NCBI GenBank assembly: GCA_021155905.1
Contig: JAJNBG010000043.1
Span: forward strand, 1-64,000
Length of the DNA: 64,000 nucleotides
Direction: 5' to 3'
Origin: Bacteroidota bacterium
GTDB lineage: Bacteria; Bacteroidota; Bacteroidia; B-17B0; Aurantibacillaceae
Shown here: positions 22,460-31,897 of the stretch, piece by piece
How positions within the stretch are numbered: position 1 is the stretch's first letter
Layout of the letters: the number at the start of each line of letters is the position of its first letter
The notes under the pieces: generated by a model
Database searches by the model: none
What the model was told of the DNA's origin: nothing
Seen by the model: the letters and a program-made list of their open reading frames with translations, nothing else
Translations under genes and position numbers: made by a program

Positions 22460-23776
22460 TTAATTAATCCCCGCTAATTTCATGGCATCCAGTTTTATTG
22501 CCGAATCTAAAGGGATTTGAAGGTCCTGCGACTTTTTTGTGGATTTTTTCAAAAGAACCGGTTTTTCACGAATCTGTTTTTCGAATTGTTTTATGCTTTT
22601 ATTTCTTTCAACACGCGCATAGTAGGTTTTCGGATTAGTATATAATTCATAGGCATCATCAATGAATGCATTTGAAAAACTTGGTAAATTCCCATCTGAA
22701 TATAATAGCATGATGACCTGGTTACTCTCAATACTTTGTTTCAGATCAAGCTGCCAAACTTCCACTTTTTCAGTTGCACTAGGGTTTGGAATGATCTTGT
22801 TGTAATAATACCAGAACTGCCCACCGGCAAAGCAATTTTGTCCAACACCCATATAAACCGGTCCATACCAATAGCTATCGGAAATGGTTAATACACGGGT
22901 GGTATTTTTTATGGAGTCCTGTTCAAACATAATATCCGGATAGGCAAGTTTCATGTTTTGTTCAGGGTTCTTATACAGGTTCATGCTTTTTAACACATCC
23001 GCATCACGGCTGCGTGCTGTATCCACCACGTCAATTTTATTCCAAACAATATCCGGAAGATCGCAGTGATGAAGTTTCTCGATATGACCTATAATGGTAT
23101 CCACCGCTAAGCACTCACCGTAATAGCTCCAATGATGACCAAACTTGGGAAAGAGCGGGTATGGTGTGTTTGGCTTTAATTTTTGAAAGTAAGCTTTCAG
23201 GTCAAGTACATTGAGTCCAAGCCTTTTTGCGTTTTCAGAAAAGGCCTCGTAATTTGTACGACCAGGCGCATGCTTGTATTTGTCTTCGATTTGTTCTATG
23301 CAATATTCGCCTTTGCCCGGGGCAAAAACCAATAAAAGGTCAATGCCTTTTTTCTTTAATGAATCCTGAATCACCTTTGTTTTGTCCAGTTTGCTTTTTA
23401 TTTTTTCTTCGCCAACAAAGTCATCACCAAATGCGGAATAAATATAACCTTCGCTATACACATAATTATCCTTTCCTAAAACAAACGAATTCACCCTGAT
23501 CTGATTGAATGTTTTGAAATAAAACTGGTTATTGAGTCTGACAAATTTTTCTTTAAATGCCCAGTGATCATTATTATAATCATCTTTTAGTGATTGGTAC
23601 TCGCCACTAAACCACATGCTTTTATCCTTCTTCAATAATGAATCCGGATTCACATTATTAATAACAATCCCGGTCAGATTAGGTTTATTGTCTTTTTTTA
23701 AAAAGCCGGCCAGCATGGGATAAAAAATCGCAGCAAATGCAACCCATACAAAAGCGTTATATTTTTTTTTCTTCAT
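22460..23776 (-). CDS. AlgX/AlgJ-like SGNH acetyltransferase component
   Basis: A 438-residue membrane-anchored periplasmic protein. Residues 7-24 are a hydrophobic anchor. Residues 75-330 fit the AlgX/AlgJ SGNH-hydrolase-like domain: LGKDNYVYSEGYI (block I), LLVFAPGKGEYC, FPKFGHHWSYYGE (the HxW catalytic block) and TRVLTISDSYW (nucleophile-serine block). In alginate systems such proteins work with an MBOAT partner to O-acetylate the exported polymer. The MBOAT gene is immediately upstream with a 3-base gap, so the pairing is strong. A paralogue lies at 57939. Confidence 0.85.
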   Translation of the reverse strand: MKKKKYNAFVWVAFAAIFYPMLAGFLKKDNKPNLTGIVINNVNPDSLLKKDKSMWFSGEYQSLKDDYNNDHWAFKEKFVRLNNQFYFKTFNQIRVNSFVLGKDNYVYSEGYIYSAFGDDFVGEEKIKSKLDKTKVIQDSLKKKGIDLLLVFAPGKGEYCIEQIEDKYKHAPGRTNYEAFSENAKRLGLNVLDLKAYFQKLKPNTPYPLFPKFGHHWSYYGECLAVDTIIGHIEKLHHCDLPDIVWNKIDVVDTARSRDADVLKSMNLYKNPEQNMKLAYPDIMFEQDSIKNTTRVLTISDSYWYGPVYMGVGQNCFAGGQFWYYYNKIIPNPSATEKVEVWQLDLKQSIESNQVIMLLYSDGNLPSFSNAFIDDAYELYTNPKTYYARVERNKSIKQFEKQIREKPVLLKKSTKKSQDLQIPLDSAIKLDAMKLAGIN

Positions 23777-23779
23777 GTC

Positions 23780-25207
23780 CTAAAATCTGAAATAAATAAA
23801 AGGATTAAAGTCTAAGGCAGCAATATAACTCAGTGAGATATAAAATAATAAAATGCTAATGCTTAACACCACTGTATTTGAAAGTACTGTATGATTTTCA
23901 CCATATACTCTTACCTGAAGTTTTTTTGTAAAAGGAATACAGGCAAAGAAAGAGAAGAAAGCAGCCAGGCATAAAGAGAAATAAAAATCATTATGAAGGG
24001 CAAACTTCCCATCTGTAAAATTAAAGCTAAACATTGCTTTTACGATATGATTGGCCTGGCCCATATCTTCCGATCTGAAATAAACCCATCCTACTATAAC
24101 AATTAAAAATGTAAGCAGGGTGGAAAAGATTTTACCCGTCTTATTATATACTTTCAGTAAAAATAATCTTTCCAGGATCAGGAACAGTCCATGAAATGCT
24201 CCCCAGAAAATAAAGGTCCATGCCGCACCATGCCATAAGCCTGAAAGAAGAAAGACAATCAATAGATTACGATACAGTTTTATGTTGGAATCTACTTTAT
24301 TGCCTCCTAACGGAATGTATAGATAATTTTTCATCCACGCTCCTAATGTCATGTGCCACCTTCTCCAGAATTCAGTAATGCTTGAAGACAAATAAGGGTT
24401 ATTAAAATTTTCCGGGATTCTAAAGCCCATAATTTTACAAAGACCAATTGCCATGTCACTATACCCGCTAAAATCAAAATAGATCTGGAACGTATAGGCT
24501 ATTGCGCCAACCCATGCAGCTGCTGAATCAATATGCTGAGCATCCAGTTTAAACACATCATCCGCCTGAGAACCTATGGTGTTTGCAATGATTACTTTTT
24601 TGGCAAGGCCTATGCAAAATGTGTAAAAGCCACTAAGCTTAACATCTGCCGTATAATTTTTTTCACGGTCAGTAATCTGGTCGGCAATATCATGGTAACG
24701 AACAATGGGGCCTGCAATTAATTTAGGGAACAGTAAAATATAGGTTTGGTAATGCCAGAAATTTTTTAACGGTTTGTGAATTCCTCTGTAAACATCCACC
24801 ACATAGGTTACACTTTCAAAGGTATAAAACGAGATTCCAATGGGTAAAACGATTTTTAGCCAGGAGATTTCATTAACACCAGCCAGTCCCAATGCTGCAT
24901 TAATATTTTCAATAAAAAAATTACAGTATTTAAAATAGAATAATAAGCCGATGTTAATGATCAGTGAAATAACCAATATTTGTTTTTTGGTTTTAACGGA
25001 TTTTGACTCCGCCATTTTTTTTACCAAAAAGAAATCCACGAAGGTTGTTCCCAGGATCACAAAGATGAACTTAGGACCTCCCCAGGCATAAAAAACAATA
25101 CTGAAAATCAGGATGCAGGCATTCTTTAGTTTATTGGGAGTAAGGTGATACGCCAATAAAAATACAGGTAAGAAGTAAACTAAAAAGGTGATGCTACTAA
25201 AAACCAT
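23780..25207 (-). CDS. MBOAT family O-acyltransferase (AlgI/DltB-like)
   Basis: A 475-residue polytopic inner-membrane protein with about ten helices. The MBOAT core shows FWRRWHMTLGAWMKNYLYIPLGG and the catalytic-histidine region SGLWHGAAWTFIFWGAFHG. It moves acyl (usually acetyl) groups across the membrane to polysaccharide or teichoic-acid-like acceptors together with an SGNH partner. It starts 6 bases after rfbB and ends 3 bases before the AlgX-like gene, so it is translationally tied to both. Confidence 0.93.
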   Translation of the reverse strand: MVFSSITFLVYFLPVFLLAYHLTPNKLKNACILIFSIVFYAWGGPKFIFVILGTTFVDFFLVKKMAESKSVKTKKQILVISLIINIGLLFYFKYCNFFIENINAALGLAGVNEISWLKIVLPIGISFYTFESVTYVVDVYRGIHKPLKNFWHYQTYILLFPKLIAGPIVRYHDIADQITDREKNYTADVKLSGFYTFCIGLAKKVIIANTIGSQADDVFKLDAQHIDSAAAWVGAIAYTFQIYFDFSGYSDMAIGLCKIMGFRIPENFNNPYLSSSITEFWRRWHMTLGAWMKNYLYIPLGGNKVDSNIKLYRNLLIVFLLSGLWHGAAWTFIFWGAFHGLFLILERLFLLKVYNKTGKIFSTLLTFLIVIVGWVYFRSEDMGQANHIVKAMFSFNFTDGKFALHNDFYFSLCLAAFFSFFACIPFTKKLQVRVYGENHTVLSNTVVLSISILLFYISLSYIAALDFNPFIYFRF

Positions 25208-25213
25208 TATCTG

Positions 25214-26260
25214 TTACTGGTATTGTTTTTCGTAATAGTTAGCGTAAGCACCCGAAGTAACATTGGTTAACCATTCTTCGTTTTGCAAATACCAGTCAAC
25301 TGTTTTGGATAAACCTTCTTCAAATTGAAGCGAAGGTTTCCATCCCAGTTCATTTTGCAATTTCGATGAATCGATAGCATACCTCATATCATGCCCTGCA
25401 CGATCAGTAACAAAGGTGATCAGTTTTTGGTTCGTTCCTTTGGCTCTTCCTAATTTTTCATCCATCATGTCACATAATAAACGAATGACATCAATATTCG
25501 TCCATTCATTATGTCCTCCGATATTATAAGTAGTTCCGGAATCAGCTTTATGAAAAATAACGTCTATAGCGCGGGCGTGATCTTCAACAAATAACCAGTC
25601 GCGTACATTTTCACCCTTACCATAAATAGGCAATGGCCTGTTGTGTTTAATGTTATTGATGCACAATGGAATCAGTTTTTCCGGAAAATGATACGGACCA
25701 TAATTGTTGGAACAGTTTGAAATAACACAAGGTAACTTAAAAGTGTCATGATAAGCACGCACAAAATGGTCTGAACTTGCCTTAGAGGCAGAGTAGGGAC
25801 TATGCGGATCATAAGCTGTAGTTTCTGTAAAAAGGCCGGTATCGCCTAATGAGCCATATACTTCATCCGTTGAGACATGATAAAATTTCGTGAATTTAGT
25901 GCTATCTGCTTTGTGTAATTCTTTGGCAGCATTCAGTAAATTAACAGTTCCGATAACATTTGTGTAAACAAATTCCAAAGGGTTTGTTATACTTCTGTCA
26001 ACGTGGCTCTCGGCAGCTAAATGAATGACTGCATTGAACGCATGCTCTTTAAATAATTTATTGATAAAATCAGCATCAACAATATCTCCTTTTACAAAAG
26101 AATAGTTGGGTTTATTTTCGATGTCTTTTAAGTTCGCTAAATTTCCTGCATAGGTTAATTTATCAAGATTAACAATCGAGTAGTCTGGATATTTGTTCAC
26201 GAATAACCTAACAACATGTGATCCGATAAAGCCTGCACCTCCGGTAATTAAAATTTTCAT
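25214..26260 (-). CDS. rfbB: dTDP-glucose 4,6-dehydratase
   Basis: A 348-residue short-chain dehydrogenase/reductase-fold enzyme converting dTDP-glucose to dTDP-4-keto-6-deoxyglucose, first committed step to dTDP-rhamnose and related sugars. NAD-binding GGAGFIGSH near residue 7, catalytic STDEVYG and YSASKASSDH (YxxxK). Cytoplasmic. rfbA, rfbC and rfbD are not in the window. It lies in the polysaccharide operon between the priming transferase and the MBOAT gene. Confidence 0.95.
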   Translation of the reverse strand: MKILITGGAGFIGSHVVRLFVNKYPDYSIVNLDKLTYAGNLANLKDIENKPNYSFVKGDIVDADFINKLFKEHAFNAVIHLAAESHVDRSITNPLEFVYTNVIGTVNLLNAAKELHKADSTKFTKFYHVSTDEVYGSLGDTGLFTETTAYDPHSPYSASKASSDHFVRAYHDTFKLPCVISNCSNNYGPYHFPEKLIPLCINNIKHNRPLPIYGKGENVRDWLFVEDHARAIDVIFHKADSGTTYNIGGHNEWTNIDVIRLLCDMMDEKLGRAKGTNQKLITFVTDRAGHDMRYAIDSSKLQNELGWKPSLQFEEGLSKTVDWYLQNEEWLTNVTSGAYANYYEKQYQ

Positions 26261-26338
26261 TTGAATGGACTTTTATTTAAGGGATAAATATACAAAGTAA
26301 ATTCGTTGCAGGGATGTCCGGTGAGGAGGAGGATTAAA

Positions 26339-27760
26339 TTATTTTCCTCTTCCCTGAATCACAATTAAAATAGTATGGATTAGAATTTTAAAATCAATGA
26401 TCAGGCTCATGTTTTCAATATAAAGCAGGTCAAATTTAACTCGGGAAACCATTTGTTCAATGTTTTCAGCATAGCCATATTTCACCTGGCCATATCCTGT
26501 AATTCCTGGTCTTACGCGGTGTAAATGAACATAGTGTGGAGCATGAACAACGATCTGATCAATGAAAAACTTTCTTTCCGGTCTTGGGCCAACCAAGCTC
26601 ATATCACCTTTGATGACATTATAAAACTGAGGAATTTCATCCAGGCGAACTTTTCTTAAAAATCTTCCAATTTTCGTTATACGGGGATCATTAGTCTTTG
26701 ATAATAAAGGGCCCATTTTTTCAGCATCCGTAAACATGGTTCTGAATTTTATGATGTTGAAGGGTTTGCCACCTTTTCCAATACGTTCCTGCTTGAAAAA
26801 TACCGGGCCTTTTGATCCAAATTTGACCAAAAGCATTAATAAAAGATACACCCAGCTAAACACGATCAGCACAAATACTGAGACGCTGACATCAATGAAA
26901 CGCTTAACGGATTGCTGCCAGTTAGGCATCACCTGCTTATTAATAACAATAAGAGCTGTATCTGATATTGAATTCATTTTTACCTGACCTGATAGAATAT
27001 CATACATGTCCGGAATAATTTTAATAATGGCTTCAAAATCGTTTAACTCATTAATGATCTTTTCAAGGTAACCATGTTCCCACGATTCAATGGCAATAAT
27101 GATCTCTTCAATATGGTGTGCATGAACAATTTCTTTCAGGTCTTTGTATTCACCCAAATGCTTTAGTTTTTGTTTGAGTTGTTCTGAGAACCCGTTTTTT
27201 TCATCGAGGTGAATAAATCCAATAAACCTATTTCCCGAAGATTTGTAACTTGATGTGATCTCATCATATATTTTCAGAGCTCTTTGATTACTGCCAATGA
27301 TTACCGTGTTAAATCCTATTTTTCCCTGGTCTATTTTATAATTGGTAATCGTGGAAAGAATGAATCTCAGTATGGCAGTTATTAAAAAATGAAGCGCAAA
27401 TAAAACGGTGTATACTTTATAATACGCCTTATAACTTGACACAAAATCGTCCAGTAAAATAAAAAAGAAAATAAACGTTACTCCGATAATTGACGTAGCA
27501 AGTGTTTGCATCAGTTCATTGATACGGGATTTACGGTAAATGTTTTTGTAAAATCCCGTCAGGTAATAGGCTAACAGCCATCCCAAAGGCAAAATAATAA
27601 TTCCTAAAATATATTGCCGGTCAAAAATCTTTTCAGGTAAAATTCCGAATTTATCAGGTTCAATATAAAATTTACGGTACAGGTAAAATAAACTCCATGC
27701 GAGACTGGCTGAAAAATAATCAGCAAAGACATACTTAAATGTTTGCAGAGCCTTGTTCAC
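26339..27760 (-). CDS. Polyprenyl-phosphate sugar-1-phosphate transferase (WcaJ/WbaP-like)
   Basis: A 473-residue initiating glycosyltransferase of exopolysaccharide synthesis. About four N-terminal membrane helices, a CoA-binding-like Rossmann region (TVIIGSNQRALKIYDE) and a C-terminal bacterial sugar transferase domain (from KRFIDVSVSVFVLIVFSW, with FKQERIGKGGKPFNIIKFRTM and RKVRLDEIPQFYNV). It loads the first sugar phosphate onto undecaprenyl phosphate. Its start directly abuts the stop of the lipoprotein gene upstream, consistent with one operon. Confidence 0.93.
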   Translation of the reverse strand: MNKALQTFKYVFADYFSASLAWSLFYLYRKFYIEPDKFGILPEKIFDRQYILGIIILPLGWLLAYYLTGFYKNIYRKSRINELMQTLATSIIGVTFIFFFILLDDFVSSYKAYYKVYTVLFALHFLITAILRFILSTITNYKIDQGKIGFNTVIIGSNQRALKIYDEITSSYKSSGNRFIGFIHLDEKNGFSEQLKQKLKHLGEYKDLKEIVHAHHIEEIIIAIESWEHGYLEKIINELNDFEAIIKIIPDMYDILSGQVKMNSISDTALIVINKQVMPNWQQSVKRFIDVSVSVFVLIVFSWVYLLLMLLVKFGSKGPVFFKQERIGKGGKPFNIIKFRTMFTDAEKMGPLLSKTNDPRITKIGRFLRKVRLDEIPQFYNVIKGDMSLVGPRPERKFFIDQIVVHAPHYVHLHRVRPGITGYGQVKYGYAENIEQMVSRVKFDLLYIENMSLIIDFKILIHTILIVIQGRGK

Positions 27761-28609
27761 TTACTGGAAAATTAGTTTTACATTATCAATGTATATTTCA
27801 GGAGATTCCACTGATTTTCTTGCTTTAATAAAGACCTGATAATCGGGATAAACCGGCTGTGTACTAACAACATTTGTTAGCTGTACATAAATCTTATTCC
27901 ACTCTTCAGAGGTATTGACAGTAATAGCCGTTCTTTCAGCAGAACCACTGCCAAGAACACCTACTTCAAATGGTTGATTGCATTTATAATTAAGTTCCAG
28001 ATAGACAGTTGCTCCGCTTCCAGGTAGAAAATAAGCGGTATTCTGTTTCATAACGGATGTTGGTTCTGCATCTGTCATTTTCATGTAAATTGAGCCTCCT
28101 GATCCTCCGTATGATTTGCTGGGATCGTAAGTGCTCGTATTAATATAGTCACATTCTCCTGCCGAACTGAAAAATGTTCCGAACGATTGAAAATCATCCG
28201 CGTAATAGAAAAACGCTCCCGAGTTATACTGAAATTCAGGGGAAAACGTGTAGGTTTTACCTGCTTCTATATCCTGATGAATTGTAACTGCATTAAAAAG
28301 CGGATAGGGAAGCCTGGTTGCTGAGATCCCATTGTTTTTGATCCCGGCATATAAGATAATTTCAGTATTACCGGAAGCAACAATTGGCATTACGCTCCCA
28401 ACCGGGAAAACTCCTTTAAATTTCCCGTTCACATAATACCATATATCCGTAATGTTATGGGTGTTTTCGCCCTGTCCGGCAATAGTTTTTAATTCAACAG
28501 GATTGATGACAAGAAATGAAGATTCAGGAGCTTTAAATTTGTCTTTATTACAAGAGAGGCAAAAGAATAAGCTGAAAACAAGAAAGAAGTACAGTAAATA
28601 TCTATGCAT
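27761..28609 (-). CDS. Lipoprotein of the polysaccharide operon
   Basis: A 282-residue lipoprotein: hydrophobic signal then FCLSC (lipobox, lipid-modified cysteine near residue 20) followed by NKDKFK. Residues 140-282 look like a jelly-roll/carbohydrate-binding module (ATVYLELNYKCNQPFEVGVL, EEWNKIYVQLTNV, PEIYIDNVKLIF). No catalytic motif. Its position in the operon suggests a polysaccharide-associated role, which is inferred from context only. Confidence 0.7.
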   Translation of the reverse strand: MHRYLLYFFLVFSLFFCLSCNKDKFKAPESSFLVINPVELKTIAGQGENTHNITDIWYYVNGKFKGVFPVGSVMPIVASGNTEIILYAGIKNNGISATRLPYPLFNAVTIHQDIEAGKTYTFSPEFQYNSGAFFYYADDFQSFGTFFSSAGECDYINTSTYDPSKSYGGSGGSIYMKMTDAEPTSVMKQNTAYFLPGSGATVYLELNYKCNQPFEVGVLGSGSAERTAITVNTSEEWNKIYVQLTNVVSTQPVYPDYQVFIKARKSVESPEIYIDNVKLIFQ

Positions 28610-28671
28610 ATTATATAAAAAACGTAAAGATAGCTGTACTTATTGTATTGGAAAGTAAAATAAATTCATTT

Positions 28672-29661
28672 TTAGGAAACTGCGGGGATATCCCTTAAAG
28701 GATTGATCTGCAATTCAATACTTTTAATAACCTGTAGAGCACTTTCCGCATCGGCCAGGGAAACAGCAATTGGGGCATTTTCAGTTATGCTTTTATAAAA
28801 ACATTCCAATTCTGTTTTTATGGCGTTTATTGGAGTAATAATTGGCTGATTTTGAAGTATTTCAAAGTTTTGTTGCCCCTGTCCGGTCTCTATAACGATT
28901 CCCTTGGCGTTGGATTTAGAAGTAATCGGCTGAATTTTATGAATAAGTGTTGTTTTGTTAAGTAAGTCAATATTGATGAAGGTATCTTTTTGAAAAACAG
29001 ACATATGCCGGGTGTTTTGCATGGCAATTCTGTTAGTCGTCAGATTGGCGATACAGCCATTTTCGAACTCAATCCTGGCGTGAGCAAAATCGGATGTTTT
29101 ACTAACGATGGCAGCCCCGGACGCAAATATTTTCCTGATCTTACTTTTAACAGTCGTTAATACGAGGTCTATATCATGAATCATGAGGTCCAAAACAACG
29201 GAAACATCTGTACCCCGTGGATTATAGCAGGCGAGACGCTGAATATCAATATGTAAAGGATTTTGAATAAACTCTTTAGCAGCGATAAACGCAGGATTAA
29301 ATCGTTCAACATGCCCTACCTGTGCAATAACACCGGCTTCCTTAGCTAACTGGATCAGCTTTTTTGTATCATCGGTATTATCAGTAGCTGGTTTTTCAAT
29401 AAAAACATGTTTACCATTTTTGATCGCGCGAGCGGCAAGATCAAAATGGGTGGGAGTGGGGGTAATAATTAAAACAGCGTCACAAAGAGTTAAAAGCTCC
29501 TCAAAACTTTCGCAGGTCTTCACATTATTTTGATATGATAAACTTGAGAGAACCGTTTTATCAACATCATAAACAGCACTCACATTAAATTGAGGAATCT
29601 CACCCGCCAGTTTAAGATGTATTTTTCCCAGATGCCCTAATCCCGCTATACCTATGTTCAT
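28672..29661 (-). CDS. Gfo/Idh/MocA family sugar dehydrogenase
   Basis: A 329-residue NAD(P)-dependent oxidoreductase. N-terminal Rossmann motif GIAGLGHLGKIH, the family EKPA motif in KHVFIEKPATDN (catalytic lysine), and the C-terminal DLMIHDIDLVL region that positions the sugar. Members in surface polysaccharide clusters (WlbA type) oxidise C3 of nucleotide sugars. It is the first gene of the minus-strand operon that runs to 22460. Exact substrate not deducible. Confidence 0.88.
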   Translation of the reverse strand: MNIGIAGLGHLGKIHLKLAGEIPQFNVSAVYDVDKTVLSSLSYQNNVKTCESFEELLTLCDAVLIITPTPTHFDLAARAIKNGKHVFIEKPATDNTDDTKKLIQLAKEAGVIAQVGHVERFNPAFIAAKEFIQNPLHIDIQRLACYNPRGTDVSVVLDLMIHDIDLVLTTVKSKIRKIFASGAAIVSKTSDFAHARIEFENGCIANLTTNRIAMQNTRHMSVFQKDTFINIDLLNKTTLIHKIQPITSKSNAKGIVIETGQGQQNFEILQNQPIITPINAIKTELECFYKSITENAPIAVSLADAESALQVIKSIELQINPLRDIPAVS

Positions 29662-29693
29662 TTACTATATAATTTAATATTTATAATTGTATG

Positions 29694-29701
29694 CAAATGT
29701 A
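29694..29701 (-). promoter_or_regulatory. Putative -7 box of the polysaccharide operon
   Basis: On the minus strand this reads TACATTTG, matching TAnnTTTG, 33 bases upstream of the first gene of the operon. No TTG element at the usual spacing was found. Confidence 0.35.
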
Positions 29702-29779
29702 TCATCTATTAAAAACTAATTGTTAGAAATGATTTTTAAATATTAAAATACGATTGTTTATTATAATTAATTTTAGGCC

Positions 29780-30457
29780 ATGCAGATTAATATTAGTAAA
29801 GAAGACGAATACCTATACCAGGGTAAGAGAAAGAGATTGGTTGAGCAGTTGAAAGAAAAGGGTATCATCAGTCAGGCAGTTTTGAATACAATATTGAAAA
29901 TCCCAAGACACTTATTTTTCGATCAGTCTACAGAACGCCCAGCATTATTAGATCACGCGTATTCTGACAAAGCTTTAAAGATCGGAGCCGGACAGACGAT
30001 TTCACATCCGTTTACCGTGGCTTTCCAAACTGAAAAATTAAATATTTCAAAAGGCGATAAGGTTTTGGAAATTGGAACTGGTTGTGGGTACCAAACTGCG
30101 GTGCTATTGGAAATGGGAGCAAAAGTGTATTCTATAGAACGTCAAAAAGAATTATTTGATAAAACCAAAATCTTCCTACCCTTAATTGGGTATAAAGGGG
30201 CTAAACTTATTTACGGCGATGGTTATAAAGGTTTACCACAATTTGCCCCATATGATAAGATCATTGTGACCGCTGCTGCCCCTTATATTCCTCAGGATTT
30301 GTTATCGCAATTAGTAATTGGAGGGATTCTGGTGATACCGCTGGGAGAAGGGGAAGAGCAGGTGATGAACGTCATCGTAAAAAAGACTGGCACAGAGTTT
30401 GTCAAGCAGGCCTTCGGAAAATTTAAGTTTGTTCCGATGCTTCAAAACAAGGAATAA
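29780..30457 (+). CDS. pcm: Protein-L-isoaspartate O-methyltransferase
   Basis: A 225-residue SAM-dependent methyltransferase that repairs isoaspartyl residues in aged proteins. AdoMet-binding LEIGTGCGYQTAVL, the family motif QTISHPFTVAFQTEKL, and GDGYKGLPQFAPYDKIIVTAAA. Cytoplasmic. Divergent from the polysaccharide operon. Length is normal for the family. Confidence 0.94.
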   Translation: MQINISKEDEYLYQGKRKRLVEQLKEKGIISQAVLNTILKIPRHLFFDQSTERPALLDHAYSDKALKIGAGQTISHPFTVAFQTEKLNISKGDKVLEIGTGCGYQTAVLLEMGAKVYSIERQKELFDKTKIFLPLIGYKGAKLIYGDGYKGLPQFAPYDKIIVTAAAPYIPQDLLSQLVIGGILVIPLGEGEEQVMNVIVKKTGTEFVKQAFGKFKFVPMLQNKE

Positions 30458-30547
30458 AAATATTAACCACGGGTGTGTTAACAATTAATTGTTTATAACC
30501 GCAAAATAATTGTAATTTCGCCACCTAATAAATTGCCCAAATTTGTA

Positions 30548-30590
30548 AAACAAAAACAAACAAATAAACAAACAAACAAACAAAAACAAA
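30548..30590 (+). repeat. AAAC-type microsatellite in the leader of the outer-membrane protein gene
   Basis: A run of CAAA/CAAAA units, including four consecutive CAAA-type tetramers and further imperfect ones, lying between the likely promoter region and the ATG at 30597. Such tetranucleotide tracts can change length by slippage. A long ORF reads through it only by chance. Confidence 0.6.
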
Positions 30591-30596
30591 ACAATT

Positions 30597-31360
30597 ATGA
30601 AAAAATCAATCGCTCTAGTAGCTTTAGCATTTGGTGTAACCTCTGCTTTTGCGCAGCTTTCTCTATCGCATCAGATTCAGGTATGACTGCTAAATTATTT
30701 TCTGGTAACGCTTTACAGTCAGGAAACATTTTAACTTACAAGTTCTACAAAACTGATGATTTAGTTATCCGTGCAGGTATCCGTTTAAAAAACAAAAACT
30801 TATTAGTGAAAGGTACAACTGCAGATTCTTCTTTTATTTACACACCTACTTCTAACTATACTGAGATGAAAGAAAAGTCTGTAGAGAGAATGTGGGAGAT
30901 TGTACCAGGTGTTGAAAAGCATTTCTTAGCAAGCAACATTTTTGATGCTTATGTAGGTGCAGATTTGTATTTAGGATTTGGTAGCGACAGAACTACTAGT
31001 GACCGTACATATTTTAACGGCGATAAAATGAATACAACAAGAAAAACTAACACTACTAACGTAGGTATCGGTTTAATTTCTGGATTCAATGTATTTTTGG
31101 GTCATTTACCAATGTCTTTAGGTTTAGAGTACGGATGGAATGCTAAATGGACTTTTGGTGGTGTTACTAAGGTTAAAGAAGAAAGATCAATTGCTGCATC
31201 TGCTGTTAATGACTATAATGTGACTTACAAAGAAGAGTCTTCAACAAACGCGGTTGGTTCACCTACAGCAAAATACTCTAAATTAAAAAGAAGAGAATTC
31301 AATGCAGATTCTAACCAAGACGTAAGAGTAGTTCTTCATATTTATTTTGCAAGAAAATAA
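30597..31360 (+). pseudogene. Outer-membrane protein with a frameshift after the signal peptide
   Basis: ATG 30597 encodes a perfect signal peptide, MKKSIALVALAFGVTSAFAQ, but this frame stops at TGA 30684. The body of the protein (from FSIASDSGMTAKLFSG to the end at 31360) is in another frame. Inserting one base after CAG (30654-30656) joins them into a 254-residue protein. The body is beta-rich with a terminal aromatic strand (VRVVLHIYFARK), like Bacteroidota barrel proteins. A 1-base deletion, a sequencing error in this tract, or less likely programmed frameshifting could explain it. A start within the body (ATG 30683) would lack export. Confidence 0.7.
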
Positions 31361-31400
31361 ATAGTAAAACACTTATTAATAATATTTAAAAAGAATACAT

Positions 31401-31808
31401 ATGAAAAAAACATTAATATTAAGCGCGTTTTCGATATTGTTGTTCGCTAGTTCTTGTACGATGCGTAACAAAACAATATCAGGCGCACAGCTGGACGCTA
31501 GAGTGAACTTTGTAAGTTCAGATTTGGAGTATGTAGGTGAAGTTACAGGTACAGCAACTCAGTACTATATCTTAGGGATACCTTACGGTGGAAGAAGATA
31601 TCATACTGCCAGTACTGCAGGTAGCTTACTCAACACTCAGGCTTTCGACAGAGCATATAACAATGCGTTATATGATGCGTTGAACCAAAAGCCGGATGCT
31701 GATTTCGTTTTACCACTTTCAACTGAAAGTACTACGAATCAAGCTTTCTTAGGAAGAAAAGTAACTTTGAATATCAGAGCGAAAGCTTTCAAGATCAAAA
31801 CAAAATAA
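31401..31808 (+). CDS. Small lipoprotein, DUF6567-like
   Basis: A 135-residue lipoprotein with signal LILSAFSILLFASSC (lipobox ASSC, cysteine near 19). The body shows VNFVSSDLEYVGEVTGTATQYYILGIPYGG, here typical of DUF6567-like Bacteroidota lipoproteins, and a later AYNNALYDALNQKPDADFVL block. Function unknown. It follows the frameshifted protein gene by 40 bases and has its own terminator. Confidence 0.75.
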   Translation: MKKTLILSAFSILLFASSCTMRNKTISGAQLDARVNFVSSDLEYVGEVTGTATQYYILGIPYGGRRYHTASTAGSLLNTQAFDRAYNNALYDALNQKPDADFVLPLSTESTTNQAFLGRKVTLNIRAKAFKIKTK

Positions 31809-31827
31809 GCTTATTACTTTGTTAATA

Positions 31828-31867
31828 AAAAAAGACCCACGTCAAATCTGATGTGGGTCTTTTTTTT
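31828..31867 (+). terminator. Terminator after the small lipoprotein
   Basis: AAAAAGACCCACGTC, loop AAATCT, GATGTGGGTCTTTTTTTT: about 13 paired bases with a G-T pair and a long T run. Possible ATG at 31853 lies inside the stem, which argues against that upstream start for the next gene. Confidence 0.9.
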
Positions 31868-31897
31868 AACTTTATGGAAAAATTCAGGTATTTTAAA

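Noticed and set aside
30548-30590. Possible CRISPR-like or direct repeat array
   Set aside because: It is a simple tetranucleotide microsatellite with no spacers.
30533-30596. TTG-initiated extension through the CAAA tract
   Set aside because: It reads poly(K/N/Q/T) from the microsatellite and has no signal peptide; the signal peptide starting at ATG 30597 in another frame is the convincing start.
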